Origin: Bryobacterales bacterium
GTDB taxonomy: Bacteria > Acidobacteriota > Terriglobia > Bryobacterales > Bryobacteraceae
Length of the DNA: 64,000 nt
Reading direction: 5' to 3'
Assembly (NCBI GenBank): GCA_020847975.1
Contig: JADLBD010000169.1
Span: 1 to 64,000, forward strand
The notes beneath the pieces are model-generated. The model was not told the DNA's origin. It made no database searches and saw only the letters and a list, made by a program, of their open reading frames with translations. Below, one piece after another: positions 1-7,867 of the stretch. The stretch's first letter is position 1, and each line of letters opens with the position of its first letter. Made by a program: the position numbers and the translations under genes.

Positions 1-179
1 AACTATAGCAGAATAGTGAAAGCCTCGTCCACTCTGCCACAAATGGCTGGAACCACGATGAACACAGGCTAGGACGACATTGTGGGCGTCCGTGGGTCAA
101 TTCGGAGATGGTGCCACCAAATGATTTCGTGACGCCCAAACATATCTATTTATTATTGCGGCATCCCTAAGCTAGCACC

Positions 180-291
180 TCACCCCTTGATGACGCCCAT
201 GGGTCGTAGCCGTGCCACGGGCTTCGCCAAGCCGGCGCCTGTAACGACGCGAATCACTTCGTCCACATCTTGTAAGCCTCGGGGACTACTT
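180..291 (-). pseudogene. Decayed copy of the rtcB 3' end
   Basis: This stretch repeats the last ~36 codons of rtcB (1059-1170) in the same orientation. The match begins exactly at the stop codon, with only about six substitutions and one single-base deletion in the 'acatct-tgtaag' segment. The deletion shifts the frame, so it cannot encode the RtcB C-terminus. On its far side it joins directly to a broken nucleotidyltransferase remnant. The match itself is seen directly. That it is one end of an insertion which regenerated the rtcB 3' end is inference. Confidence 0.85.
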
Positions 292-294
292 TGG

Positions 295-436
295 AGGATC
301 AGCCTTAGCCAGCAAGTCGAAGTCCTTCGTAGCCCTTGGTTATGCGTGAAACGACACGGCGTTAACCGCCGGCGATGAGGTACTTAACGTTCCGGGCGTT
401 GAAGATGGACAAGAATTCTTTGAAGTCTTCGAACAT
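295..436 (-). pseudogene. AbiEii-like nucleotidyltransferase, 5' remnant
   Basis: A GTP/ATP-type nucleotidyltransferase start is readable from the ATG at 436: MFEDFKEFLSIFNARNVKYL, then IAGG. One extra A at about 363-365 then makes a TAA stop. Repairing that base restores YAVSFHA, a further nonsense codon (TAA where CAA would encode Gln), and PRATKDFDLLAKADP. That is the typical helix-turn plus Asp-x-Asp beginning of AbiEii/MNT-type nucleotidyltransferases. About 48 codons survive out of an expected 150 or more, and the remainder is replaced by the rtcB fragment. The gene is therefore dead three ways: frameshift, nonsense and truncation. Its start overlaps the end of the small gene at 384-584, as expected for a co-translated pair. 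Confidence 0.7.
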
Positions 437-584
437 CGGCGCCGGGTTCCTTTAACTTATAGGTTGCAGCGGTGATTTCAGCGACAGCCTGCATCCGAAC
501 GTGCGCGGGCAGCCGCAGCCATTCTTTGCATTCATCCACCTTCATGGACTCGAGAGTTGTGTAGCAGCGGATGGTCTTGTCCAC
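384..584 (-). CDS. Small conserved protein paired with nucleotidyltransferase
   Basis: A 66-residue protein beginning MDKTIRCYTTLESMKVDE and ending in an LQR-rich tail (LVHLQRPER). I recognise the pattern (MDKTIR...MK.DE..W...P...R..AV.EI...) from short acidobacterial proteins encoded directly upstream of, and overlapping, AbiEii-type nucleotidyltransferases. Here too its 3' end overlaps the start of the nucleotidyltransferase remnant by 53 bases in another frame. It probably acts as the antitoxin-side or accessory partner, but the function is not established. It is intact although its partner is destroyed, so it may be drifting. Confidence 0.5.
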   Translation of the reverse strand: MDKTIRCYTTLESMKVDECKEWLRLPAHVRMQAVAEITAATYKLKEPGADVRRLQRILVHLQRPER

Positions 585-734
585 GCACTAGCTTTTAGCA
601 CAGGCGTGTTCAATGCCGCAACGACGGGCCGATCGCGCCGCCAGCAGATTGGCCGTAACGATCGACTTGTGGTATCCGGATCAAAAGTGTGAGGTAAAGT
701 TGTGGTAGGACAACCGGGACGAGAAACACCAGGA

Positions 735-950
735 ATGACTATCGAACTGAAACCGGATCTCGAGCGCATGATCGAGCGGGCCATTGAGTCCGGCGCCTAC
801 AAAGACTCCAATGAGGTCATTCGTGCGGCCCTGGAGATGCTGGCTGAAGACATTGAGGACGTGGAGGTTTCAAAAGCGAGGGAAGGTGAGCCTCGGGTAC
901 TTCTGGAAGAAGTGGAAGGGGAGCTTCGCGCCCTCGGCAAGCTGAAGTGA
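735..950 (+). CDS. ParD/CopG-like type II antitoxin
   Basis: A 71-residue protein: MTIELKPDLERMIERAIESG, then AYKDSNEVIRAALEMLAED. This is a ribbon-helix-helix DNA-binding fold typical of ParD antitoxins: a beta strand, two helices with the 'Y.s.neVIR.AL..L' core, then a charged C-terminal tail that would wrap a ParE toxin. The start at 735 is chosen because the RHH strand begins there; an upstream in-frame start at 702 adds residues of no recognisable kind. The toxin frame overlaps its 3' end by four bases (GTGA at 947-950), the usual translational coupling. ParD normally neutralises ParE and represses its own operon; here the partner is truncated. Confidence 0.8.
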   Translation: MTIELKPDLERMIERAIESGAYKDSNEVIRAALEMLAEDIEDVEVSKAREGEPRVLLEEVEGELRALGKLK

Positions 951-1069
951 CGGCTTATCACGTTACGTTGGCGGAATCCGCCCGCCGGGAATTGATGAGC
1001 CTTCCCGCTTCTGTGATTCAGCGAATCTATCCGAAGATACATGACTTGGGCAGCTTCATCACCCCTTAA
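947..1069 (+). pseudogene. Truncated ParE/RelE-type toxin
   Basis: Read from GTG at 947, the frame gives (M)TAYHVTLAESARRELMSLPA, then SVIQRIYPKIHDLG, a clear ParE/RelE N-terminus (strand, then two helices). After ~35 residues it runs into the rtcB 3' end and stops at 1067-1069 as SFITP. A ParE protein is normally 85-100 residues; the C-terminal sheet carrying the functional residues is missing. The breakpoint is within a few bases of the rtcB stop codon. The antitoxin gene therefore survives next to an inactive toxin. Confidence 0.75.
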
Positions 1070-2489
1070 TGACGACCATGGGCCGTAGCCGTGCCACGGG
1101 CTTCGCCAGGCCGGCGCCTGTAACGACGCGGATCACTTCGTCCACATCTTTGTAAGCCTCGGGGACCTCTTCAAGGATTCCGTCGCGGGTCTCGCTGCGG
1201 ACGATGATGCCTTGGCGGGCGAGGTCGTCCTGGACTTCGCGGGCGATGCGGCCTCGTTTGGCGGCGGTGCGGCTCATGAGCCTGCCGGCTCCGTGGCAGA
1301 CGCTTCCGAAGGTTTCCCGCATGGCTCCTTCGGCTCCGGCGAGGATCCAGGAGGCGGTTCCCATGCTGCCTGGTACGAGGACGGGTTGGCCTATCCGGGA
1401 ATAGTCGGAGGGGATCTCGCGATGGCCGGGTGAGAAAGCGCGCGTGGCTCCCTTGCGGTGGACGAGCACGTCGCGTTTCACGCCGTCGACGATGTGCTTC
1501 TCGCGTTTGGCGATGTTGTGGCAGACATCGTAGAGCACACGAATCCGGGTGTCTCTGCCGAAGAGCCTGGTGAAGCTGCCGCGCAGCAGGTGAAGGATCG
1601 CCTGGCGGTTGGCCCAGGCGAAGTTCGCCGCGCAGCGCATTGCGGCCAAGTAGGCCTGGCCTTCCTTCGATTGAATGGGGACGCATGCCAGTTGGCGGTC
1701 GGGCACGGTGATTCCGTGGCGCTTCATGGCGGGACCCATTTCGGCGAGGAAATCGGTGCAGACCTGATGGCCGAGGCCGCGCGAGCCGCAGTGGAGCAAG
1801 ACGACGATGCGTCCCACTTCGAGGCCCATGGCGCGCGCGGCTTCCGCATCATGGATGCTTTCCACATGCTGGATCTCGAGAAAATGATTTCCGCTGCCGA
1901 CGGTGCCTAGCTGCGGGCGGCCTCTCTCTTTGGCGCGCGCGGAGACGAATTGGGGATCGGCTTCCGGCAGGCAGCCGTTGGCTTCAGTGAATTCGCAATC
2001 CCGCTCTTCGCCGTAGCCTTTTCCGATGGCGAACGGGGCTCCGTGTATCAGTATCTGCTCGAGTTCCTGATGGGTAATGTCGAAGGGACCCTTGCCGCCG
2101 GTGCCGCAGGGGATGTCGCGGAAGAGCTGGTCCACGATTTCCTTCATGCGGGGCCGGACATCCGCCTCGGTCAGGCTGGTATTCATCAGCCGCACGCCGC
2201 AGTTGATATCGAAGCCGACGCCGCCGGGGGAGACGACGCCATATTGAAAATCGGTGGCGGCGACACCGCCGATGGGGAAGCCGTATCCCTGGTGGATATC
2301 GGGCATGGCGAGGCTCGGGCCGACGATGCCGGGCAGGGTGGCGACGTTCACGGCCTGCTCGAGGGAAAGGTCTTTGCGGATCTGATCGAGCAGTACCGCG
2401 CTGGCGTAAACGATGACATCGGTCCGCATGCCGCGCACGGGATCCCGCGGGATGCGAACGCGCCATTCATCGATGCGCTGTAATTCCAT
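1059..2489 (-). CDS. rtcB: RtcB RNA-splicing ligase
   Basis: A 476-residue tRNA-splicing/RNA-repair ligase that joins 2',3'-cyclic phosphate (or 3'-phosphate) ends to 5'-OH ends, using GTP and Mn2+. Metal-site residues are visible: Asp94 and Cys97 in GVGFDINCGVRL, Asn201-His202 in GSGNHFLE, His233 in HCGSRGLGH and His324. The nucleophilic histidine that is guanylylated is His399 in CHGAGRLMSR. Length is normal. It lies one base after the archease stop, so the two are an operon transcribed leftwards. The last 36 codons are also present as a decayed second copy at 180-291. Function is confident; whether the substrate here is tRNA or damaged rRNA/mRNA is not visible. Confidence 0.96.
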   Translation of the reverse strand: MELQRIDEWRVRIPRDPVRGMRTDVIVYASAVLLDQIRKDLSLEQAVNVATLPGIVGPSLAMPDIHQGYGFPIGGVAATDFQYGVVSPGGVGFDINCGVRLMNTSLTEADVRPRMKEIVDQLFRDIPCGTGGKGPFDITHQELEQILIHGAPFAIGKGYGEERDCEFTEANGCLPEADPQFVSARAKERGRPQLGTVGSGNHFLEIQHVESIHDAEAARAMGLEVGRIVVLLHCGSRGLGHQVCTDFLAEMGPAMKRHGITVPDRQLACVPIQSKEGQAYLAAMRCAANFAWANRQAILHLLRGSFTRLFGRDTRIRVLYDVCHNIAKREKHIVDGVKRDVLVHRKGATRAFSPGHREIPSDYSRIGQPVLVPGSMGTASWILAGAEGAMRETFGSVCHGAGRLMSRTAAKRGRIAREVQDDLARQGIIVRSETRDGILEEVPEAYKDVDEVIRVVTGAGLAKPVARLRPMVVIKG

Positions 2490-2490
2490 C

Positions 2491-2901
2491 TCAGATATCC
2501 AGGTATACTTCGCAAAACCATCCGTTCGCGGTTGGCTCGACTTTCAACTGGTGGTACGTGACACCCTTCACTATCAGTTTCGCGCGATGCTTTTCCGTGT
2601 GGGGCTCGCCCCAGGCGACGCCGCTGGCGGCAGTCTCCGTGCATTCGTTCATATCCACGCGCCGCAGGGCGAGGAGGCGGCCGTCCACGAGGTAGAGAAC
2701 TTCGTTGAGCCAGTTCACGACAAGGCTTTCGCGGTCCTCGCCATGGGCGGCGATGGGGTAGGGCTCGCGCGGGTCAATGTCTTCGAGTTCCATGGCGATG
2801 GCCACCAGGGCCATGGCGGCACTGGACAGCATTTCCTCGAACGTAGAGCCCCAGGCGCGGAAACCGATATCGGCAGTGTGCTCGAGGACTTCAAAGTTCA
2901 T
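2491..2901 (-). CDS. Archease, RtcB activator
   Basis: A 136-residue protein: MNFEVLEHTADIGFRAWGST at the N-terminus, then GVTYHQLKVE near the C-terminus. These are the two archease signatures, with the Asp of HTADIGF and the C-terminal acidic residue binding metal. Archease promotes guanylylation and multiple turnover of RtcB. The start at 2901 is chosen because the family begins with the hydrophobic strand followed by EHTADIGF; the upstream in-frame extension is unrelated. The stop lies one base before the rtcB ATG. Adjacency to rtcB supports both calls. Confidence 0.95.
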   Translation of the reverse strand: MNFEVLEHTADIGFRAWGSTFEEMLSSAAMALVAIAMELEDIDPREPYPIAAHGEDRESLVVNWLNEVLYLVDGRLLALRRVDMNECTETAASGVAWGEPHTEKHRAKLIVKGVTYHQLKVEPTANGWFCEVYLDI

Positions 2902-2908
2902 GCGGCGT

Positions 2909-3127
2909 TCACCAGTTGTTGTAGCCAAGCGCGGCGGCGGCGACGTGGCGCAACCCGAAGGCGGTGAGGAAAGAGTCGAGTTGTCCGGCCATGTCCATGA
3001 AGCCGATGTCCATGCACACCGCCCGCGAAACCGGCAACATACAACCCATGCTGCCATAGCCGAGGGCAAGGAACATACGCCGGGTTACTTTTTCCCGCCA
3101 GCCGGGCACGTTGACTGGAAGGAGCAA
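2909..3127 (-). CDS. Hypothetical small protein upstream of archease
   Basis: An open frame of 72 codons, ending eight bases before the archease start and in the same direction. It contains a hydrophobic stretch with GYGSMGCMLPVSRAV and ends in LRHVAAAALGYNNW. I do not recognise the family. It could be a short leader gene of the rtcB operon, the C-terminal remnant of a longer gene, or chance. It lies back to back with the gene starting at 3154, so the promoters of both directions would have to lie inside or very near it, which argues against it. Confidence 0.25.
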   Translation of the reverse strand: MLLPVNVPGWREKVTRRMFLALGYGSMGCMLPVSRAVCMDIGFMDMAGQLDSFLTAFGLRHVAAAALGYNNW

Positions 3128-3153
3128 AGCCGCTACAGTGTTCCCTCATAGTC

Positions 3154-3708
3154 ATGCCTCTTTCACGCCGGGAGATTCTTGCCACCGCCTGCGGCATCGT
3201 CTCGTTGCCGGAACTCGCCGCGGCGTTTCAGCATGCCCATCAGGCGGTTGTGGCCGGGGCGGGGTTCGAGGCACTCCCCGCGGATTTGGCAGTGGAAGTA
3301 GAGGCGCTGGCATCGCAGATTCTACCCTCGCATGACGGGCCTGGAGCAAAGGAGGCCGGGGTGATCTACTTCATTGACCGCGCGCTCCATACGTTCGACG
3401 CCGGCAAGAAGGACCTCTACCTTCGGGGGATGGAAGAAGTGGCACGAACACGGAAGAAGCTGTTTCCGAACTCTTCGACCGTAGCGGGGTTGAGCGAAGC
3501 CGAGCAACTGGAGTTGGTACGCGCCATCGAGAACACCCCGTTTTTCGAGGTATTGCGTACGCACACGGTGCTGGGTTTTCTCGGAAGCCCCGAGTATGGG
3601 GGCAACCGGGGAGGAGTGGGTTGGGCCTACATCGGATTCGAGGATCGCATGTCCTTCCAGCCGCCCTTCGGTTATTACGATGCCGAGGCGGCGAAAGGCA
3701 AACCATGA
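3154..3708 (+). CDS. Gluconate 2-dehydrogenase subunit 3-like protein
   Basis: A 184-residue protein with an N-terminal Tat-like signal (SRREILATACGIVSLPELAAAF) and the body of the gluconate 2-dehydrogenase subunit 3 family (LASQILPSHDGPGAKEAGV, FIDRAL, ending GWAYIGFEDRMSFQPPFGYYD). The family forms the small chaperone-like subunit of membrane-bound FAD-dependent sugar or alcohol dehydrogenases and probably carries the large subunit across the membrane. Its stop overlaps the start of the GMC gene (ATGA at 3705-3708), so the two subunits are translationally coupled. The substrate cannot be told from sequence. Confidence 0.88.
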   Translation: MPLSRREILATACGIVSLPELAAAFQHAHQAVVAGAGFEALPADLAVEVEALASQILPSHDGPGAKEAGVIYFIDRALHTFDAGKKDLYLRGMEEVARTRKKLFPNSSTVAGLSEAEQLELVRAIENTPFFEVLRTHTVLGFLGSPEYGGNRGGVGWAYIGFEDRMSFQPPFGYYDAEAAKGKP

Positions 3709-5360
3709 GCGGTCCGGCATTCCGCCCCAGTCATGCGGTGGATTTCCTCATCATCGGTTCCGGCGGCGCAGGTGGGGTGATGGCGAAGGAACTCTCCTCA
3801 GCCGGGTTCTCGGTGGTGGTTCTCGAGCAGGGGCCGTGGCTCAAGGAAAAGGATTTCACGCACGATGAGATCAAGTACTCCGTGCGCGGCGGCCTGATGA
3901 ATGATTCCGATGTGCAGCCGTCGACATTCCGGGAAAACGACGGGCAGCCCGCCAAGCGCTTGCGCGCCTTCGAGTACGGGCGGCAGGTGGGCGGCGGCAC
4001 TGTCCATTTCACGGCGAACTACTGGCGGTTTCACGAGACGGATTTCCGGGAGTGCAGCCTGTTTGGGGCGATTCCGGGAACGGGTTTCGCGGACTGGCCT
4101 GTCACGTACGCCGACCTGGAGCCCTGGTATACGAAGGCGGAATACGATTTAGGGATCTCGGGTCAGGGCGGAGCGAATCCTTTCGAAGGCCCACGGTCGA
4201 GGCCCTATCCGCTGCCTCCGATGCCGGTGAAATCTTCCGGGGTTCTCTTCGAGCGGGCCACGAGGAAACTCGGGCTCCATCCGTTCCCGGCCCCGGTGGC
4301 CATTCTGTCGCAGCCCTATGCGGGAAGGGGGGCGTGCACGCACTGCGGGTTCTGCGAGATTTTTGGCTGCGAGATGCGCGCGAAATCGAGCACGCTGGTG
4401 AGTGTCATTCCCGTGGCTCTCAAGACGGGCCGGTGCGAGCTCCGGCCCGGGTGTTATGTCCGGCGCATACGCACCGATTCGCAAGGACGCGTAACCGGGG
4501 CGGTGTATTTCGACAGCCGTCGTAGGGAAATCTTCCAGCGAGCCAAGGCTGTGGTGCTGTGCGCCAACGGGATCGAATCGCCCAGGCTGCTGCTGCAATC
4601 GAAGTCCAAACGGTTTCCCGAGGGGCTCGCCAATTCTAGCGGGTTGGTGGGCAAGTACCTCATGTGGGACAACGGCGCGTTCGCCAGCGGGCTGTTCGAA
4701 CACCCGTTGAATGAATTCAAGAGTATTCAGGTGACGCGGGTCATCCACGATTACTATCGAGCCGATCCGGCCCGCGGTTTCTATGGAGGAGGAGGCATCG
4801 ACGCGCGCTTCGACTTCTATCCGGCGGGGTTCGCGCTTGCCGGGTTACCCGAGGACGCACCGAAATGGGGAGACGGCTACAAGCGGATGCTGCGGGAGTA
4901 TTTCACGCGCACAATGTCGCTGCTGAGCCACTCGACAAGCCTGCCGCGGGAGAAGAACAGCATCACGCTCGATCCCGAGGTGAAGGATGCGTGGGGATTG
5001 CCGGCGGCGCGGATCACGTTTGCGCAGCATCCGGATGACATGGCGGCCATGCGGTGGCTGCTGGGCAAACAGCGGGAAATCCTCGAGGCGGCCGGGGCGA
5101 AGAAGATCTGGGCAGCTCCGGTGGAGACCTTTCATCCGACACGCCACCTGATGGGAACATGCCGTATGGGGAACGATCCGAAAACGTCTGTAGTGAACGC
5201 ATTCAGTAAGGCGCACGATGTCCCGAATCTGTTTATCGTAGACGGCAGCAATTTTGTGACGAGCGCCAGGCAGCAGCCGACGGCCACGATCCAGGCTTTG
5301 GCGTATCGTGCAGCGGACCACCTGGCGAGTTTGGCGCGGCTGGGGGACCTGGGAAGATAA
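3705..5360 (+). CDS. GMC-family FAD dehydrogenase, large subunit
   Basis: A 551-residue flavoprotein. The Rossmann FAD motif is at the N-terminus (DFLIIGSGGAGGVMAKELSS). The GMC C-terminal block (HLMGTCRMG, then DGSNFVTSARQQPTATIQAL) supplies the catalytic His/Asn pair and FAD contacts. A Cys cluster (GACTHCGFCEIFGCEM, residues ~208-225) is typical of gluconate/sorbitol dehydrogenase large subunits. It has no signal of its own and would be co-exported with the subunit-3 protein in front of it. The start at 3705 overlaps the previous stop. It probably oxidises a sugar or polyol in the periplasm and passes electrons to the respiratory chain. No dedicated di- or trihaem cytochrome gene is present; the next cytochrome (6564-6863) follows a different enzyme. 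Confidence 0.92.
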   Translation: MSGPAFRPSHAVDFLIIGSGGAGGVMAKELSSAGFSVVVLEQGPWLKEKDFTHDEIKYSVRGGLMNDSDVQPSTFRENDGQPAKRLRAFEYGRQVGGGTVHFTANYWRFHETDFRECSLFGAIPGTGFADWPVTYADLEPWYTKAEYDLGISGQGGANPFEGPRSRPYPLPPMPVKSSGVLFERATRKLGLHPFPAPVAILSQPYAGRGACTHCGFCEIFGCEMRAKSSTLVSVIPVALKTGRCELRPGCYVRRIRTDSQGRVTGAVYFDSRRREIFQRAKAVVLCANGIESPRLLLQSKSKRFPEGLANSSGLVGKYLMWDNGAFASGLFEHPLNEFKSIQVTRVIHDYYRADPARGFYGGGGIDARFDFYPAGFALAGLPEDAPKWGDGYKRMLREYFTRTMSLLSHSTSLPREKNSITLDPEVKDAWGLPAARITFAQHPDDMAAMRWLLGKQREILEAAGAKKIWAAPVETFHPTRHLMGTCRMGNDPKTSVVNAFSKAHDVPNLFIVDGSNFVTSARQQPTATIQALAYRAADHLASLARLGDLGR

Positions 5361-5419
5361 GGCGGCGGAGCGGTTGCGAGCGAACCGTCGTGCACAAAAT
5401 GTTACGCTATCGAAGAACT

Positions 5420-6562
5420 ATGTTTTCGCGCCGCAAGTGGATGAAAGTGTTGGGCGCCGGGATGAGCGCCCTCGATGGATGGGGACAGGGTCCGCTGAGG
5501 TTTCCCGGCAAGCGCCCGATGCTGGTGCAGAATGATTTCCCCGAGGATCTGGAAACGCCGGTGGAGTATTTTGACACCTGGATTACTCCGAACGACGCCT
5601 TCTTTGTACGCCAGCACCTGCCGCGGCCGAAGGTGGACGCCGGATCCTGGCGGCTGAAGCTAGGCGGGATGGTATCCAATCCGCTGACCTTGACGCTGGA
5701 TGATTTGAAAAAGATGCCGCAGGTGAAAGTGCCGGCGACGCTCGAATGCGCGGGCAACGGCAGAGCGAACTACCGGCCCAAGGTGCCGGGGTTGCAGTGG
5801 TCGAAGGGCGCCATGGGGAATGCGGAGTGGCGCGGCGTCCGCGTGGCGGATCTGTTGAAGAAAGCCGGGGCGGCGGCGGGGGCGAAGTACGGGAATTTCA
5901 ATGGGGCTGATCACGGCGTGGCGAAGACTCCGGATTTCATCCGCTCGATTCCGATGCGGAAGTTGATGCACGAAGCGACCATCGTTGCGTTGGAGATGAA
6001 TGGGGCTCCGCTTCCGGAGATTCACGGATTTCCGGCGCGGCTGATTGTCCCGGGCTGGGACGGGGCAAGCTGGGTGAAGTGGGTGACGGAAATGGACTTG
6101 AGCGAAGAGTCGAGCAAGGGTTTTTATTTTGCCACGGCGTACCGTTATCCGAAGTTTAGTCCGGCGCCGGGAAGCGCGGTGAAGCCCGAGGATATGGAGG
6201 TGCTGGAAGGGATGGCGCTGACGTCCTATTTTGCCCGTCCGGCTCATGGGTCGACGGCGAAGAAGGGAAGCCCGCTGCGGCTTCAGGGCGTGGCCTATGC
6301 AGGAGAGAACCGGGTGTCGCGGGTGGAAGTTTCCACGGATGGCGGCTCGAAATGGATCGACGCGAAACTCTCGCCGCAGAACTACCCGTTCGCCTGGAGG
6401 CTGTTCACGTTCGATTGGACTCCGTCGGCACAGGGGTATCACATCCTATGCTCGAAGGCCACGGATTCGGCGGGGCGTGTACAGCCGGTGGAATGCCCGT
6501 GGAATCCGGGAGGCTATATGTATAATTCCATTGACCGCATCGGCGTGACGGTGGAGGCTTGA
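5420..6562 (+). CDS. Sulfite oxidase-type molybdenum oxidoreductase
   Basis: A 380-residue protein. A Tat motif lies at the start (MFSRRKWMKVLGAG), followed by the sulfite oxidase molybdopterin domain (residues ~40-245) with the Mo-ligating Cys in TLECAGNGR, the cofactor-binding block (FPARLIVPGWDGASWVKWV), and a C-terminal Ig-like Mo-co dimerisation domain (from ~260, ending CPWNPGGYMYN). The start is set at 5420 rather than 5390 because the Tat signal begins there. It is followed one base later by a monohaem cytochrome gene, the SorAB/SoxCD arrangement. The likely reaction is periplasmic oxidation of sulfite (or an S-oxide) with electrons to the cytochrome. The substrate is inferred. Confidence 0.88.
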   Translation: MFSRRKWMKVLGAGMSALDGWGQGPLRFPGKRPMLVQNDFPEDLETPVEYFDTWITPNDAFFVRQHLPRPKVDAGSWRLKLGGMVSNPLTLTLDDLKKMPQVKVPATLECAGNGRANYRPKVPGLQWSKGAMGNAEWRGVRVADLLKKAGAAAGAKYGNFNGADHGVAKTPDFIRSIPMRKLMHEATIVALEMNGAPLPEIHGFPARLIVPGWDGASWVKWVTEMDLSEESSKGFYFATAYRYPKFSPAPGSAVKPEDMEVLEGMALTSYFARPAHGSTAKKGSPLRLQGVAYAGENRVSRVEVSTDGGSKWIDAKLSPQNYPFAWRLFTFDWTPSAQGYHILCSKATDSAGRVQPVECPWNPGGYMYNSIDRIGVTVEA

Positions 6563-6563
6563 C

Positions 6564-6863
6564 ATGAAATGGCTACTCGGTTTGGGGTTTGCGGTGTCTC
6601 TGGCGGCGGCCGATCCGGCGGTGCTCGAAAAGGGAAAGGCGGAAGAGAAGCGCGCGTGCGTGGCTTGCCATGGGCTGCGGATAGTCCATGTGCAGCGTCT
6701 GACGCGCGCGCAGTGGGACCGGGAATTGACGAAGATGGCCGGATGGGGGTCTCCGATCAAAGACCGGGAGGCGTTGCTTGAATACCTGGTGGCGAACTTC
6801 GGGGATGACAAGCCCGTGGCGCCGCTCCCGCGATCGGAAGACGCCTCGAACCAGAAGAGATAG
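6564..6863 (+). CDS. Monohaem cytochrome c, sulfite dehydrogenase-like subunit
   Basis: A 99-residue exported cytochrome. It has a signal peptide (MKWLLGLGFAVSLAAA), one haem-c motif CVACHG around residue 33, and a downstream Met in LTKMAGWGSPI that could be the distal ligand. The LxxYL helix of small class I cytochromes is also present (REALLEYLVANFG). It starts one base after the molybdoenzyme stop, so it is almost certainly that enzyme's electron acceptor, as in SorB. At 99 residues it is of the usual size for the subunit. Confidence 0.88.
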   Translation: MKWLLGLGFAVSLAAADPAVLEKGKAEEKRACVACHGLRIVHVQRLTRAQWDRELTKMAGWGSPIKDREALLEYLVANFGDDKPVAPLPRSEDASNQKR

Positions 6864-6872
6864 CCGGCACGC

Positions 6873-7844
6873 ATGAGCGCCTCGCCTTTAGCCGCGGCTC
6901 CGGGAATCGAAGTGATCGAGTTGCGGAACGTCCGCGGCGAGGATCTGTTGCCCGTCCTCGACGAGGAGACGGCGACGTGGCGGGAAGCGCTCGAGTGGGA
7001 TTTTTCCCCTTCCGCCGAACTGGTGATCCGGTTCGTGAACATGCAGGCGTTGAGCGGCTTTGCGTTTCTCGTGAAGGGGAGAGTGGCGGGTTATTCGTAC
7101 TACATCTCCGAGGAACGCAAAGGGCTGATCGGCGATGTATATATCCTGAAGGCTCATCGCACGGTGGAGCGGGAGAACCGGTTGATCGAGGCCGTGCTGG
7201 ACGCACTGGTGGAAGAAGGCATGGTCCGCCGCGTGGAGTCGCAGTTGATGATGCTGGAGGGACCGCTCGACCGGCCCATGCCCTATCCGGGCAAGCTGCG
7301 GGCATTCCGGCGCACCTTCATGATGTGGGAAGCAGGGGGGAAGCGCATCGAAAAGGGCCCGGCCAGCGAGCGGATTCTGCTGGAGCCCTGGAGAGACGAA
7401 CGGCACGAAGAGGCTGCGCAACTGATCGGTATCGCCTACCACGGCCATATCGACAGCTACATCAACGACCAGTATCAGTCCATCGCCGGGGCGCGCCGCT
7501 TTCTGCTGAATATCGTGCAGTACCCGGGCTGTGGCCGGTTTTTTCAGCCGGCTTCATTTCTGGCGTTCGACAAGGAGACGGGGCAGCCGTGCGGATTGAT
7601 TCTAGGGAGCCTCGTGGCGGAAACTGTGGGGCACATTACACAAGTCTGCGTATCCGCACAGATGAGACGGCAGGGCATCGGCCATGAACTGCTCCGGAAT
7701 GCGATCGAAGCGATGCAGGAGTACGGCTGCCGCAAGGTCAGCCTGACGGTGACCTCGGTGAATGAAGGCGCCATCCGGTTGTACGAAAGCCTGGGATTCC
7801 GGCGGATGCGGGAGTTCGCGGCGCATGTTTGGGATGGATTCTAG
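6873..7844 (+). CDS. GNAT acetyltransferase, apparently two GNAT halves
   Basis: A 323-residue protein. The C-terminal ~150 residues are a standard GNAT domain: the acetyl-CoA loop VSAQMRRQGIGHELL near residue 260, then SLTVTSVNEGAIRLYESLGF. The N-terminal half has the same strand and helix order (YSYYISEERKGLIGDVYIL, then ENRLIEAVLDALVEEG) but lacks a clean R/Q-x-x-G-x-G/A loop, so it looks like a degenerate GNAT copy. Tandem-GNAT proteins usually keep one active site. The substrate (amine, protein N-terminus or antibiotic) cannot be predicted. It starts nine bases after the cytochrome gene and runs with it, but need not be functionally linked. Confidence 0.8.
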   Translation: MSASPLAAAPGIEVIELRNVRGEDLLPVLDEETATWREALEWDFSPSAELVIRFVNMQALSGFAFLVKGRVAGYSYYISEERKGLIGDVYILKAHRTVERENRLIEAVLDALVEEGMVRRVESQLMMLEGPLDRPMPYPGKLRAFRRTFMMWEAGGKRIEKGPASERILLEPWRDERHEEAAQLIGIAYHGHIDSYINDQYQSIAGARRFLLNIVQYPGCGRFFQPASFLAFDKETGQPCGLILGSLVAETVGHITQVCVSAQMRRQGIGHELLRNAIEAMQEYGCRKVSLTVTSVNEGAIRLYESLGFRRMREFAAHVWDGF

Positions 7845-7867
7845 CTTAGCTAGAACGGGAGGAAGAC

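Noticed and set aside
84..137. Inverted repeat GGGCGTC...GACGCCC enclosing TGGTG-C-CACCA, considered as an IS end or small mobile element
   Set aside because: Only seven bases pair, no target duplication or transposase is seen, and the stretch is only 54 bases long.
1..179. Possible further remnant downstream of the rtcB fragment
   Set aside because: Frames are short and full of stops, with no recognisable protein pattern on either strand; nothing assigned.
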